The translations under genes and the position numbers were made by a program. This document shows positions 1 to 8,300 of a stretch of DNA of 64,000 nt, one piece after another (the first letter of the stretch is position 1; each line of letters begins with the position of its first letter). Source of the stretch: Streptomyces scabiei 87.22 (lineage in GTDB: Bacteria > Actinomycetota > Actinomycetes > Streptomycetales > Streptomycetaceae); the NCBI RefSeq assembly GCF_000091305.1, contig NC_013929.1, forward strand, positions 806,001 through 870,000, in the 5' to 3' direction. The notes beneath the pieces were generated by a model. It was not told the DNA's origin. It ran no database searches and saw only the letters and a program-made list of their open reading frames with translations.

Positions 1-552
1 GGACTCGCGGATGACGGGTGCCGACTCACCGGTGATCGCCGACTCGTCGACGGACGCCACCCCTTCGACCACGTCCCCGTCGCCGGGGATGATGTCGCCG
101 GCCTCGCAGACGACCAGGTCACCGATCTTCAGCCCCGTTCCGGGGACCTCGGTGCCGTCCACGAGACGGGCCACCGTGTCGGTCCTGGCCTTGCGCAGAG
201 TGTCGGCCTGGGCCTTGCCGCGGCCCTCGGCGACCGCCTCCGCGAGGTTGGCGAAGACGACGGTCAGCCACAGCCAGACGCTGATGGTCCAGCCGAACCA
301 GTCGCCGGGGTCCTTGAAGGAGAACACCGTGGTCAGCACGGACCCGATCCACACCACGAACATCACGGGCGACCTGACCATCACCCGGGGGTCGAGCTTG
401 CGGAAGGCGTCCGGCAGCGACCTGACCAGCTGCGTGGGATCGAAGAGGCCCGCGCCGACACGGCCCTCGGGAGCCCTGTGCGCGGTGGGTGCGTCCTGGT
501 GCGGCGCGAGGGTGGGAGTGGACATCTCTTCGCTTTCGGTACGGGTGGTCAT
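1..552 (-). CDS. kdpB: KdpB, potassium-transporting P-type ATPase catalytic subunit (N-terminal part, cut by window edge)
   Basis: This is the energising subunit of the KdpFABC high-affinity K+ pump in the cytoplasmic membrane. The reverse strand reads from an ATG at 552-550 and stays open to base 1, so only about 184 residues are visible. It shows an N-terminal cytoplasmic stretch, a first membrane segment ([15 protein letters not shown]) and the actuator-domain motifs [21 protein letters not shown] and DESAITGES, characteristic of KdpB-type P-ATPases. The phosphorylation motif DKTGT lies outside the window. The start overlaps the kdpA stop (ATGA), indicating translational coupling. The family assignment is very secure from the motifs and gene order. 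The rest of the operon (kdpC, perhaps kdpDE) is expected to the left but is not visible. Confidence 0.95.
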   Translation of the reverse strand, partial: MTTRTESEEMSTPTLAPHQDAPTAHRAPEGRVGAGLFDPTQLVRSLPDAFRKLDPRVMVRSPVMFVVWIGSVLTTVFSFKDPGDWFGWTISVWLWLTVVFANLAEAVAEGRGKAQADTLRKARTDTVARLVDGTEVPGTGLKIGDLVVCEAGDIIPGDGDVVEGVASVDESAITGESAPVIRES

Positions 553-2213
553 GACGCCAGCCCCTCGGCCAGCGGCCCCAGCGCGAGCGCGGGGAAATAC
601 GTCAGACCGGTGACGATGAGGATCGCGCCCACCAGCAACCCGGTGAACAGCGGCTTCTCGGTGCGCAGGGTGCCGGCGGTCTCCGGCACCGGCTGCTGCC
701 CGGCGAGCGAACCGGCCAGGGCCAGGACGAAGACCATGGGCAGGAAGCGGCCGAGCAGCATCGCGATCGCGGTCATGGTGTTGAACCAGTCGGTGTTCGC
801 GTTCAGGCCGGCGAAGGCCGAGCCGTTGTTGTTGGCCGCGGAGGTGAAGGCGTAGAGCACTTCGGAGAATCCGTGCGCGCCGGAGTTGAGCATCGAGTGC
901 GGCGGGGTCGGCAGCGCCAGGGAGACCGCCGTGAGGACGAGCACCAGCGCCGGGGTGATCAGGATGTAGCAGGCCGCGAGCTTGATCTCGCGGGTGCCGA
1001 TCTTCCTGCCCAGGTACTCGGGCGTCCGGCCGACCATCAGACCGGCGATGAACACCGCGACGACCGCCATGATCAGCATGCCGTAGAGGCCGGAGCCGGT
1101 GCCACCGGGCGCGATCTCGCCCAGCATCATGCCGAGCATGGTGACACCGCCGCCCAGGCCGGTGAAGGACGAGTGGAAGGAGTCCACCGCGCCGGTCGAC
1201 GTCAGGGTCGTGGACACCGCGAAGATCGACGAGGAACCGACCCCGAACCGCAGCTCCTTGCCCTCCATGGCACCGCCGGCGATCTGCAGCGCCGGTCCGT
1301 GGTGGGCGAACTCGGTCCACATCATCAGGGCGACGAAGCCGACCCAGATAATGGCCATGGCCGCCAGGATCGCGTAGCCCTGCTTGACCGAGCCGACCAT
1401 GACCCCGAAGGTCCGGGTCAGGGAGAACGGGATCACCAGCAGCAGGAAGATCTCGAAGAGGTTGGTGAAGGGCGTCGGATTCTCGAACGGGTGGGCGGAG
1501 TTGGCGTTGAAGTAGCCGCCGCCGTTGGTGCCCAGTTCCTTGATGGCCTCCTGGGAGGCGACCGCGCCGCCGTTCCATTGCTGCGAGCCGCCCATGAACT
1601 GACCGACCTCGTGGATGCCGGAGAAGTTCTGGATCGCGCCGCAGGCCACCAGGACGACCGCCGCGATCGCCGCGCCCGGCACGAGAATCCTGAACGTGCC
1701 GCGGATGAGGTCGGCCCAGAAGTTGCCGAGGTCGCCGGTGCGCGAGCGGGCGAAGCCCCGCACGAGCGCCACGGCTACGGCGATGCCGACGGCCGCCGAG
1801 ACGAAGTTCTGCACGGCGAGACCGGCCGTCTGGACGACATGGCCCATGGTCTGCTCGCCGTAGTACGACTGCCAGTCGGTGTTCGTCACGAAGGACACGG
1901 CCGTGTTGAACGACTGCGCCGGGCCGACCGCGTCGAAGCCCAGCGAGCCGGGCAGGACACCCTGCAGCCGCTGCAGCAGATAGAGGAAGAGGACGCCGAC
2001 CGTGGAGAGGGCCAGGACACCGCGCAGGTACGCGGGCCAGCGCATCTCGGTGTCGGGGTCGGCGCCGATGCACCGGTAGGCCCACTTCTCGACCCGCCAG
2101 TGCCGGTCGGAGGAGTACACCCCGGCCATGTAGGTGCCGAGGGGGGCGTGGGCGAGTGCCAGAGCCGTCATGAGGGCCAGCAGCTGAAGGACGCCGGCTA
2201 GTACGGGACCCAT
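549..2213 (-). CDS. kdpA: KdpA, potassium-binding channel-like subunit of Kdp-ATPase
   Basis: KdpA binds and translocates K+ within KdpFABC. The 554-residue protein is polytopic throughout and of normal KdpA length. It carries conserved pore signatures such as [14 protein letters not shown] (about residue 111), [20 protein letters not shown] (about 227) and [14 protein letters not shown] near 460. It starts with ATG at 2213, seven bases after the kdpF stop, and its TGA overlaps the kdpB ATG. The gene therefore sits in a tight kdpFAB operon transcribed leftwards. Expression is expected to rise under K+ limitation through KdpD/KdpE, but no regulator gene lies in this window. Identity is certain from motifs and context. 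Confidence 0.98.
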   Translation of the reverse strand: MGPVLAGVLQLLALMTALALAHAPLGTYMAGVYSSDRHWRVEKWAYRCIGADPDTEMRWPAYLRGVLALSTVGVLFLYLLQRLQGVLPGSLGFDAVGPAQSFNTAVSFVTNTDWQSYYGEQTMGHVVQTAGLAVQNFVSAAVGIAVAVALVRGFARSRTGDLGNFWADLIRGTFRILVPGAAIAAVVLVACGAIQNFSGIHEVGQFMGGSQQWNGGAVASQEAIKELGTNGGGYFNANSAHPFENPTPFTNLFEIFLLLVIPFSLTRTFGVMVGSVKQGYAILAAMAIIWVGFVALMMWTEFAHHGPALQIAGGAMEGKELRFGVGSSSIFAVSTTLTSTGAVDSFHSSFTGLGGGVTMLGMMLGEIAPGGTGSGLYGMLIMAVVAVFIAGLMVGRTPEYLGRKIGTREIKLAACYILITPALVLVLTAVSLALPTPPHSMLNSGAHGFSEVLYAFTSAANNNGSAFAGLNANTDWFNTMTAIAMLLGRFLPMVFVLALAGSLAGQQPVPETAGTLRTEKPLFTGLLVGAILIVTGLTYFPALALGPLAEGLAS

Positions 2214-2220
2214 GTGGTTC

Positions 2221-2310
2221 TCAGAACCTCTCCGGGAAGATCAGGGCGAGGACGAGATAGCCCACCAGGGCGACGGCCACGAGCAGGCCGACGACGTTCT
2301 CGGCGGTCAC
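2221..2310 (-). CDS. kdpF: KdpF, small stabilising subunit of Kdp-ATPase
   Basis: This is a 29-residue single-pass membrane peptide beginning [19 protein letters not shown] and ending in FPERF, the classic actinobacterial KdpF form. The GTG start at 2310-2308 lies inside the stop of the upstream micro-ORF (GTGA overlap), and kdpA starts seven bases downstream. In the family, KdpF helps assemble and stabilise the KdpABC complex. The reading frame is too short for ordinary gene callers, but its sequence and position leave little doubt. Confidence 0.93.
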   Translation of the reverse strand: MTAENVVGLLVAVALVGYLVLALIFPERF

Positions 2311-2390
2311 AGCCGGGTCACCCCCTTGGCGACCAGAGCCACCAGCGCGAACACCGCGACCGTGACGACGACGAAGGCCACATCGGCCAT
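2307..2390 (-). CDS. 27-residue membrane micro-protein leading the kdp operon
   Basis: An ATG at 2390-2388 opens 27 codons: MADVAFVVVTVAVFALVALVAKG then VTRL. A clear AGGAG ribosome site lies six bases upstream, and the TGA (2309-2307) overlaps the kdpF GTG. The peptide is one hydrophobic helix followed by a short positively charged end, so a single-pass membrane peptide is predicted. It looks like the first cistron of the operon, translationally coupled to kdpF. Its size and topology resemble KdpF, so it could be a second KdpF-like subunit or a regulatory peptide. That function is inference; the reading frame, ribosome site and coupling are visible. Confidence 0.75.
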   Translation of the reverse strand: MADVAFVVVTVAVFALVALVAKGVTRL

Positions 2391-2436
2391 CGCGAACTCC
2401 TAGAGCGGAAGAGGGACGAAAAAGAACCGGACGCTT

Positions 2437-2521
2437 CGAGGAAACCTCCTCGGCGGCCGGAACCGACCGGCCTTGACACGTCCCTGACGGCGATGCCGCC
2501 GGCTTTGACGGACCCCTGACG
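2437..2521. promoter_or_regulatory. kdp upstream region: inverted repeat and two direct repeats
   Basis: Between the kdp genes and the divergent permease, an imperfect 23-bp direct repeat (plus strand CCGGCyTTGAC...CCCTGACG) occurs at 2467-2489 and 2499-2521. The copies are offset by 32 bp, about three helical turns. A hairpin-like inverted repeat CGAGGA-AACC-TCCTCG lies at 2437-2452, closer to the first kdp start. Tandem direct repeats at helical spacing upstream of kdp are what a response regulator such as KdpE would use; that assignment is inference. No convincing -10/-35 pair was recognised. Confidence 0.4.
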
Positions 2522-2659
2522 CGCCCGCCCCTCGCGCGCCCCCGGCCACCTCCCCCACACCTGGCGCGGGCACCCCGCGCACCACCGCGCGTGCCCGGAC
2601 CCCGGCACGTCCACAGCGCGTCCCCGAGCACGTCCCCGCAGGCGGGACGGCGGCCGGCG

Positions 2660-2678
2660 AAGACCTTAACGAGGTCTT
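2660..2678. promoter_or_regulatory. Inverted repeat between kdp and the divergent permease
   Basis: A perfect inverted repeat AAGACCT-TAACG-AGGTCTT is followed directly by a -35-like TTGACG (2677-2682) reading towards the permease gene at 2790. It is a plausible operator for the rightward promoter, but no matching -10 was found, so the promoter call is weak. I looked for a c-di-AMP (ydaO-type) riboswitch in the short leader before 2790 and saw none. Confidence 0.35.
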
Positions 2679-2789
2679 GACGCCACCCGGCCCGGTTCCC
2701 CATGGCCTGGGCCTCACACGCTGCCTACGCTGATGCGGCGGCCTTCCGATGGCCGGAAATGTTCGTATCACCGCACGTCAGGAGCGTTC

Positions 2790-4745
2790 ATGGGCACCCT
2801 GGAGGGCACCCGCACCAGCCGCCTGCGGGCATGGATGCTGGAGGGTCTGTCCGACATGGGCAAGGGCGGCGGCCGCACCGGGCCGCCCGCCGCGTCCCGG
2901 TCCGAGCACACCGGCCGGCCGTGGTGGCGGGTGATGTGCCTGACGGGCGTCGACTACTTCTCCACCCTCGGCTACCAGCCCGGCATCGCCGCCCTCGCGG
3001 CCGGCCTCCTCTCCCCCGTGGCGACGATCGTCCTCGTGATCGTCACCCTCGCCGGAGCCCTCCCCGTCTACCGCCGCGTGGCCGAGGAGAGTCCCCATGG
3101 CGAGGGCTCGATCGCGATGCTGGAGCGTCTGCTGACGTTCTGGAAGGGCAAGCTCTTCGTCCTCACCCTGCTGGGCTTCGCGGCGACCGACTTCCTCATC
3201 ACCATCACCCTGTCGGCCGCGGACGCCTCGACCCATCTGATCGAGAACCCGCACCTCAACGAGGCCCTGCACGACAAGCAGCTCCTCATCACGCTCGTCC
3301 TGATCGCCCTGCTGGGCGCGGTGTTCCTCAAGGGCTTCCTGGAGGCCATCGGCGTGGCGGTGGCCCTGGTCGGCGTCTACCTCGCGCTGAACGTCGTGGT
3401 GGTGGTGACCGGCCTGTGGCACGTCGTGACCGAGGGCCATGTCGTCACCGACTGGACGACCGCGCTGACCGCCGAGCACGGCAACGTCTTCGTGATGGTC
3501 GGCGTGGCGCTGATCGTCTTCCCCAAGCTGGCGCTCGGGCTCTCCGGCTTCGAGACCGGTGTGGCGGTCATGCCGCACGTGCAGGGCGACGCGGACGACA
3601 CGGAGGAGCGGCCCGCCGGCCGTGTCCGCGAGACGAAGAAGCTCATGACCGCGGCCGCCGTGATCATGAGTGTCTTCCTGGTCTGCACGAGCTTCATCAC
3701 CACCCTGCTCATCCCGGAGAAGGAGTTCGAGCCGGGCGGCGACGCCAACGGACGTGCTCTGGCGTATCTGGCGCACGACTACCTGGGGAACGCCTTCGGC
3801 ACGGTCTACGACGTCTCCACGATCGCCATCCTCTGGTTCGCTGGCGCCTCCGCCATGGCCGGCCTGCTGAACCTGATGCCGCGCTATCTGCCCCGCTACG
3901 GCATGGCGCCGCACTGGGCCCGGGCGGTCCGCCCCATGGTCATCGTCTTCACCCTGGTCGGCTTCCTGGTGACCTGGATCTTCGACGCGGACGTCGACGC
4001 CCAGGGCGGCGCCTACGCGACGGGCGTCCTGGTCCTGATCAGCTCGGCGGCGATCGCGGTGACCATCGCCGCCCGCAAGGCAGGTCAGCGCGGCTGGACC
4101 ATCGGCTTCGGCGTCATCTCGGCCGTCTTCCTCTACACCACCGTCCTGAACGTCGCCGAACGCCCCGACGGTGTGAAGATCGGCGCCTGCTTCATCGCGG
4201 CGATCATTCTCGTCTCCCTGCTGTCCCGCCTGGCCCGCGCCTTCGAACTACGGGTGACGAGTGTGCGGCTGGACGACATGGCGGAACGTTTCGTCCGGGA
4301 CATCGCGCACCGCAGGATCCGTTTCATCGCCAACGAGCCCGACAAGCGGGACCTCACCGAGTACCGCGAGAAGATCGAGCAGATCCGCCACGACAACGAC
4401 GTCCCCGCCACCGAGGACTTCGTCTTCGTCGAGGTGACGGTGACGGACCCCTCGGAGTTCGAGGCCGAACTGACGGTCCGGGGCGAGGTCATGCACGGCC
4501 GCTACCGCGTGCTGACCCTGGAGTCGTCCTCGGTCCCCAACGCGCTGGCCGCCCTGCTCCTGCACGCCCGGGACTCGACCGGCGCCGTGCCGCACATCTA
4601 CTTCGAGTGGACCGAGGGCGGCCCCTTCGCCAACTTCCTCCGCTTCTTCCTCTTCGGCCAGGGCGAGGTCGCCCCCGTCACCCGGGAGGTCCTGCGCGAG
4701 GCCGAGAGGGACCGCGCCCGACGCCCCCGGGTGCATGTGGGCTGA
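2790..4745 (+). CDS. APC-superfamily permease divergent from kdp (possible K+ or amino-acid transporter)
   Basis: This is a 651-residue protein with a long hydrophobic APC-type core. The start of the core is [20 protein letters not shown] (about residue 57). A hydrophilic tail of roughly 150 residues follows the last membrane segment. ATG 2790 is chosen over the longer frame at 2733 because AGGAG sits six bases before it. The arrangement (APC core plus soluble C-terminal domain of about 610-650 residues) resembles the KimA/YdaO group of K+ importers as well as uncharacterised amino-acid permeases. Divergence from kdpFAB makes K+ or osmotic transport attractive but unproven. It ends before the remnants at 4762 and shows no obvious partner genes downstream. 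Confidence 0.75.
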   Translation: MGTLEGTRTSRLRAWMLEGLSDMGKGGGRTGPPAASRSEHTGRPWWRVMCLTGVDYFSTLGYQPGIAALAAGLLSPVATIVLVIVTLAGALPVYRRVAEESPHGEGSIAMLERLLTFWKGKLFVLTLLGFAATDFLITITLSAADASTHLIENPHLNEALHDKQLLITLVLIALLGAVFLKGFLEAIGVAVALVGVYLALNVVVVVTGLWHVVTEGHVVTDWTTALTAEHGNVFVMVGVALIVFPKLALGLSGFETGVAVMPHVQGDADDTEERPAGRVRETKKLMTAAAVIMSVFLVCTSFITTLLIPEKEFEPGGDANGRALAYLAHDYLGNAFGTVYDVSTIAILWFAGASAMAGLLNLMPRYLPRYGMAPHWARAVRPMVIVFTLVGFLVTWIFDADVDAQGGAYATGVLVLISSAAIAVTIAARKAGQRGWTIGFGVISAVFLYTTVLNVAERPDGVKIGACFIAAIILVSLLSRLARAFELRVTSVRLDDMAERFVRDIAHRRIRFIANEPDKRDLTEYREKIEQIRHDNDVPATEDFVFVEVTVTDPSEFEAELTVRGEVMHGRYRVLTLESSSVPNALAALLLHARDSTGAVPHIYFEWTEGGPFANFLRFFLFGQGEVAPVTREVLREAERDRARRPRVHVG

Positions 4746-4761
4746 CCGCCCGCCGGGTTCC

Positions 4762-4905
4762 TCACCCGACGCGGAGTTCGGCGAGCTGGAGCCGGTACTT
4801 GCCGGACTCGTCCGAGGCGGGCCTGCCGAGCTTCGTGACCCTCAGCCGCAGGTACCGCCCGGTGCTGGAGGTGAGGGTAGAGGTCTGGGCGGCTCCGGGG
4901 CTCGG
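4762..4905 (-). pseudogene. 3' remnant of a carbohydrate-active enzyme gene (F5/8 type C/CBM-like end)
   Basis: Read leftwards, the last ~40 codons before a TGA at 4764-4762 give STGRYLRLRVTKLG followed by DESGKYRLQLAELRVG. This is the typical closing beta-strand pattern of a discoidin-like sugar-binding domain at the C-terminus of secreted or cytosolic glycosidases. Nothing upstream continues the domain, so the 5' part of the gene is gone. The opposite flank is a rightward LacI remnant, so the two pieces point away from each other. I infer a former divergent enzyme/regulator pair that lost everything between. Confidence 0.55.
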
Positions 4906-4935
4906 GCGAGGGCGGCCACCGGGGCGCGATGACGC

Positions 4936-5248
4936 GCTCACCTCCGCGCGTCCGCCCACCGCGATCTTCGCCGGCGCGGACGTCGCCGCGACCGGGGTCT
5001 TCCGGGCCGCCGCCGAGCTGGGCCTGCGCGTTCCCGACGACCTCTCGCTCGCCGGCTACAACAACACCTCGGTCGCCGCACTGGAACCGGTCAGCCTGAC
5101 CAGCGTCGACCAGGCGGGCGCGATGATGGGCGAGACGGCCGCCCGGCTGCTGCTGGAGCGGCTGGAGAAGCGGCGCGACCGCGCCGTCGTCATGGCCTCG
5201 ACGCCGCACCTGGTCACGCGCGGCAGCACCGCGCCGCCGCGCGGCTGA
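4936..5248 (+). pseudogene. 3' remnant of a LacI-family regulator
   Basis: The plus frame ending at TGA 5246-5248 encodes PPTAIFAGADVAATGVFRAA, then LRVPDDLSLAGYNNTSVAAL and LTSVDQAGAMMGETAARLLL, ending HLVTRGSTA. This is the C-terminal third of the periplasmic-binding-like effector domain of LacI/GalR regulators. No helix-turn-helix or first subdomain precedes it, and the upstream frame is non-homologous sequence. It is therefore a fragment without DNA-binding capacity. Its C-terminal part is well preserved, suggesting a fairly recent loss. Confidence 0.8.
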
Positions 5249-5314
5249 CCGCGTCCGTTCGACGCGCGGGGCGCCCCCTCCTCGCAGTTGAGCAGCGGTT
5301 GAGTCGTTTCAAAC

Positions 5315-5328
5315 GTGGAACGTTCCAC
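5315..5328. promoter_or_regulatory. Orphan 14-bp palindromic operator
   Basis: GTGGAACGTTCCAC is a perfect 14-bp palindrome with a central CG step, as is usual for LacI-family operators. It lies 66 bp after the LacI remnant and 69 bp beyond the jetC stop. No start codon of an intact gene follows it on either strand. It looks like an operator left behind when its target gene was deleted. Confidence 0.5.
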
Positions 5329-5397
5329 ACGTACCGTCAGCAGGGAGCCGGTGTCAGCCGCTTCGCCGGGGTCGGCCGGGGTCACGGGCCCGGCGGG

Positions 5398-8300
5398 TCA
5401 TCCCGTCTCCAGATCCGCGCCGTTCCAGACGAAGCGGGCGCTGGTGACCGCGTCGTCGTGCCCGTCGGTGAGGAGTTGGTGGACGGCGATGCCGGGCAGC
5501 TCGCCGTAGGTGCACCACTCGTGGTCGGAGGTGATCATCAGGTCCAGGTCGAGCGCGGTGAGCAGGGCGAAGACCTGGCCGCGGTTGACGGTGTCGACGC
5601 CGACGAAGACCTCGTCCAGCAGGATCGGCCGGGGCGCCAGGGGCACCGCCTCGTAGTGCGCGGCGACGGCGGCGAACAGCGGCAGGTGCAGGGCGATGGC
5701 CTTCTCACCTCCGGAGAGCGCGCCGTGCAGCTTCTTCGTCAACGGCTGCCAGCCGGTGCCACCGGCCCGGTCGAGGTGGACGGTGAAGCGGTGCCAGGCG
5801 GTGTAGTCGAGCACCTCGCCGAGCTGTTCCTCCCAGGTCACGGCCGTGTCGCTGCCCCCGGCCTCCCCGATCCGGGCACGGAGGAAGGCGTGCAGGGCCT
5901 CCCGGTCGGACTCGGTGACCCGGCCGGGATCCTTCAGCAGCAGCTCCCGGGCGGTGCGGGTGCTGTCCGGCAGGTCCGGCCGGACGTCCCAGACGAGCCG
6001 GACGGCGACTCGGGAAGCGGTACGGACCCGCTCCAGGTGCTCGTTCATCCGGTCGACGAGTTCACCGGCCCGGCGGATGAGGACCGCGAGATGGCGGCGG
6101 ACGTCCCCGGTGAGGATCTGGTCGAACAGATGCCGCTCGCCGCCGGTGAGGTCGTCGCGGCTGCTGTCGCGCTGCCGGGCGAGCGCGCGGAGCAGTCCCG
6201 TCGCTCCCACGCGTACGCCGTCCAGGCCGGCGCTGAAGACCAGGACGTCGTCGTCGGCCGCCAGGTCCAGGTCGGCGCGGGCACCCAGGTGCCGGCGTGC
6301 CTCGTGGACCGCTTCCGAGAGGCGGGTCGCGGCCTCACCCAGGTGGCGTGGGGCGTACGGGAGCGCGGGCCACTTCGCCGCGATGGCACGGGCCGTCTCC
6401 AGCACGGCCCCGGGGTCGTCCCCGGCGTCCGGTCCGGGTGCGACACCGGCGTCCGGTCCGGGGGCGATGCCCGCGTCCTCGGCCAGCCCGGCCAGGCACA
6501 GATGCAGGAGCCGGTGCGCGGCGCGGTCCCGGGCCAGGACGGCCTGTTCGTGTCGTGCGGCGTCCTGTCCGCTGACGGCCCGCAGCCCGCCGGCACGGCC
6601 CTCCAGCCGGAGCTGGAGATCGGCCGCCCGGGCGACCGCCTCCCGGCAGCGGCGCAGTTCCTCACGCGCCTCGGCGAGCCGCGCGACGATCTGCCGGTGG
6701 TCCGCGCCGGTCCCGGCCAGCGCCGCCTCCAGGCGCGCCCGCAGAGCCGCCGCCTCCGCCTCGGCCGCCGCCGCGTCCCCGGCCTGTTCGTCGGCCACCT
6801 GCCCCGACCTGGCCGCGTGTGCGGCCGCCTGCCGGGCCGCGTCGGCCGCGCCGTGCGCGGCGAGGCGGGCGTCCACCCAGCCGTCGGCGGTGTCCCGGAA
6901 CCGGCCGAGAGCGGCGTCGAGCGCCCGCAGCCGGCCGCGGTCGGCGGGCAGCTCGTGCTCCGCGGCCCGGCGGGAGAGCTCGCGCAGGGCGCCCGCGACC
7001 GCGTCCTCGCACCGCGCCAGCCGGCCGGCGGCGTGGCGTACGGCGTCGTCGTGGGCGGCCACCGCCTCCTCGGCCCGGTCCCGTTCGCGGCGCGGCGCGT
7101 CGAGTTCCCGGTGGCCGGGGCGGGCGGCGAGGTCGGCGTCCAGCCTCGCCCGGCGGGCGGCGATCTCGCGCGAGCGGTCGTCGAGCGCGGCGAGGGAGGC
7201 GCTGGTGCGGGTGATGCCGTCGGTGAGTGCGGCGATCGCGCGCTGCCGGGCCCGCTGCCGGGCGGCGGCGCCGATGTAGACCGGTTCCGGCTTGCTCCAG
7301 GAGCCGGTGGCCAGGGCCAGACGCCAGGCGCCCTGGGCGGACACGGCCGCCGCGTGGCCGTCGGGCAGGCCCGCTCCGAACGCGACACCGGCGAGGATCC
7401 GGTTCACGGTGTCGACGGGGACCGGGATGCCCTCCTCGGGCCGCAGCACCGCCAGCAGGCTGTGCCCCGGGGCGGCGACGGCCAGGGCGGACTCGGCGCG
7501 GGTGTCGTGCCCGGGCAGCGTGATCCCGCCGTAGGGGCCGACCCAGGCGTCCAGGAGACCGGACGCCTCCAGCGCGGCTTCCACGGCGGCCTGGACGGGC
7601 ATCGGGACGCCTTCGCGGAAGGCGATCAGCCGCCACAGGGGTGCTCCCGCGGTGGCCGACCGGACGGTGGTGCGGGTCGCCGGGGCCGGTGGCGGCAGAT
7701 CGGGCTCGTCGCCGAGGCGCCGCACCTCCTCCACGAGCCTGCCCCGCTCGTCCCACAGGCCGGGACGGGCGGCCCGTACGGTGGCCTCCGCGGTGGCGAT
7801 CTCCCGTTCCGACGGGCGGGCGGCCGCTTCGACCAGGGCCGTCACCTCGGACTCGGCCGCCGCGCTCGCCGCGAGTTCCCCGGGGTCGGCGATACGCAGT
7901 TCCGTACAGCTCGCGGCCCAGGCGAGCAGCCGTTCGCCCTGGGCGGCCAGGGCGGTGTCCCAGGCGCCGGCGGCCTCGTCCAGCAGGGCGCTCGCCTCCG
8001 CGAGCCGGGCCCGGGCCTCGTCCAGCAGATCCTCGGCGGCGTCCCGGTCGCGTACCGCGCGGTCGTGCTCGTCCATCGCCCCGGTGACGGCGGTGAGCTG
8101 CTGCCGCCGGGCGGTGACCGCGCGGCGCAGCAGCAGGCGGGCCTGCCGGGCCCCGCTCTCGCCCGCCGGGTCGTCCGCGGCCCGCCGCGGGTCGTCGGTG
8201 GCGCCGAGGAGAGTGCCGGCCTCGTCGTGGACGGACTCCAGCCCGGCCGGCCGGGCCGATCCGCGTGCTTCCTCGGCGGCGGCGCGCGCGTGCTCGTCGA

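Noticed and set aside
873..2201. Long plus-strand open frame opposite kdpA
   Set aside because: It is an antisense shadow of kdpA caused by high GC in third codon positions. It has an Arg/Gly/Glu-rich translation with no fold-like pattern and no ribosome site.
2680..2789. Possible c-di-AMP riboswitch before the APC permease
   Set aside because: The leader is too short and lacks recognisable ydaO-type conserved elements.
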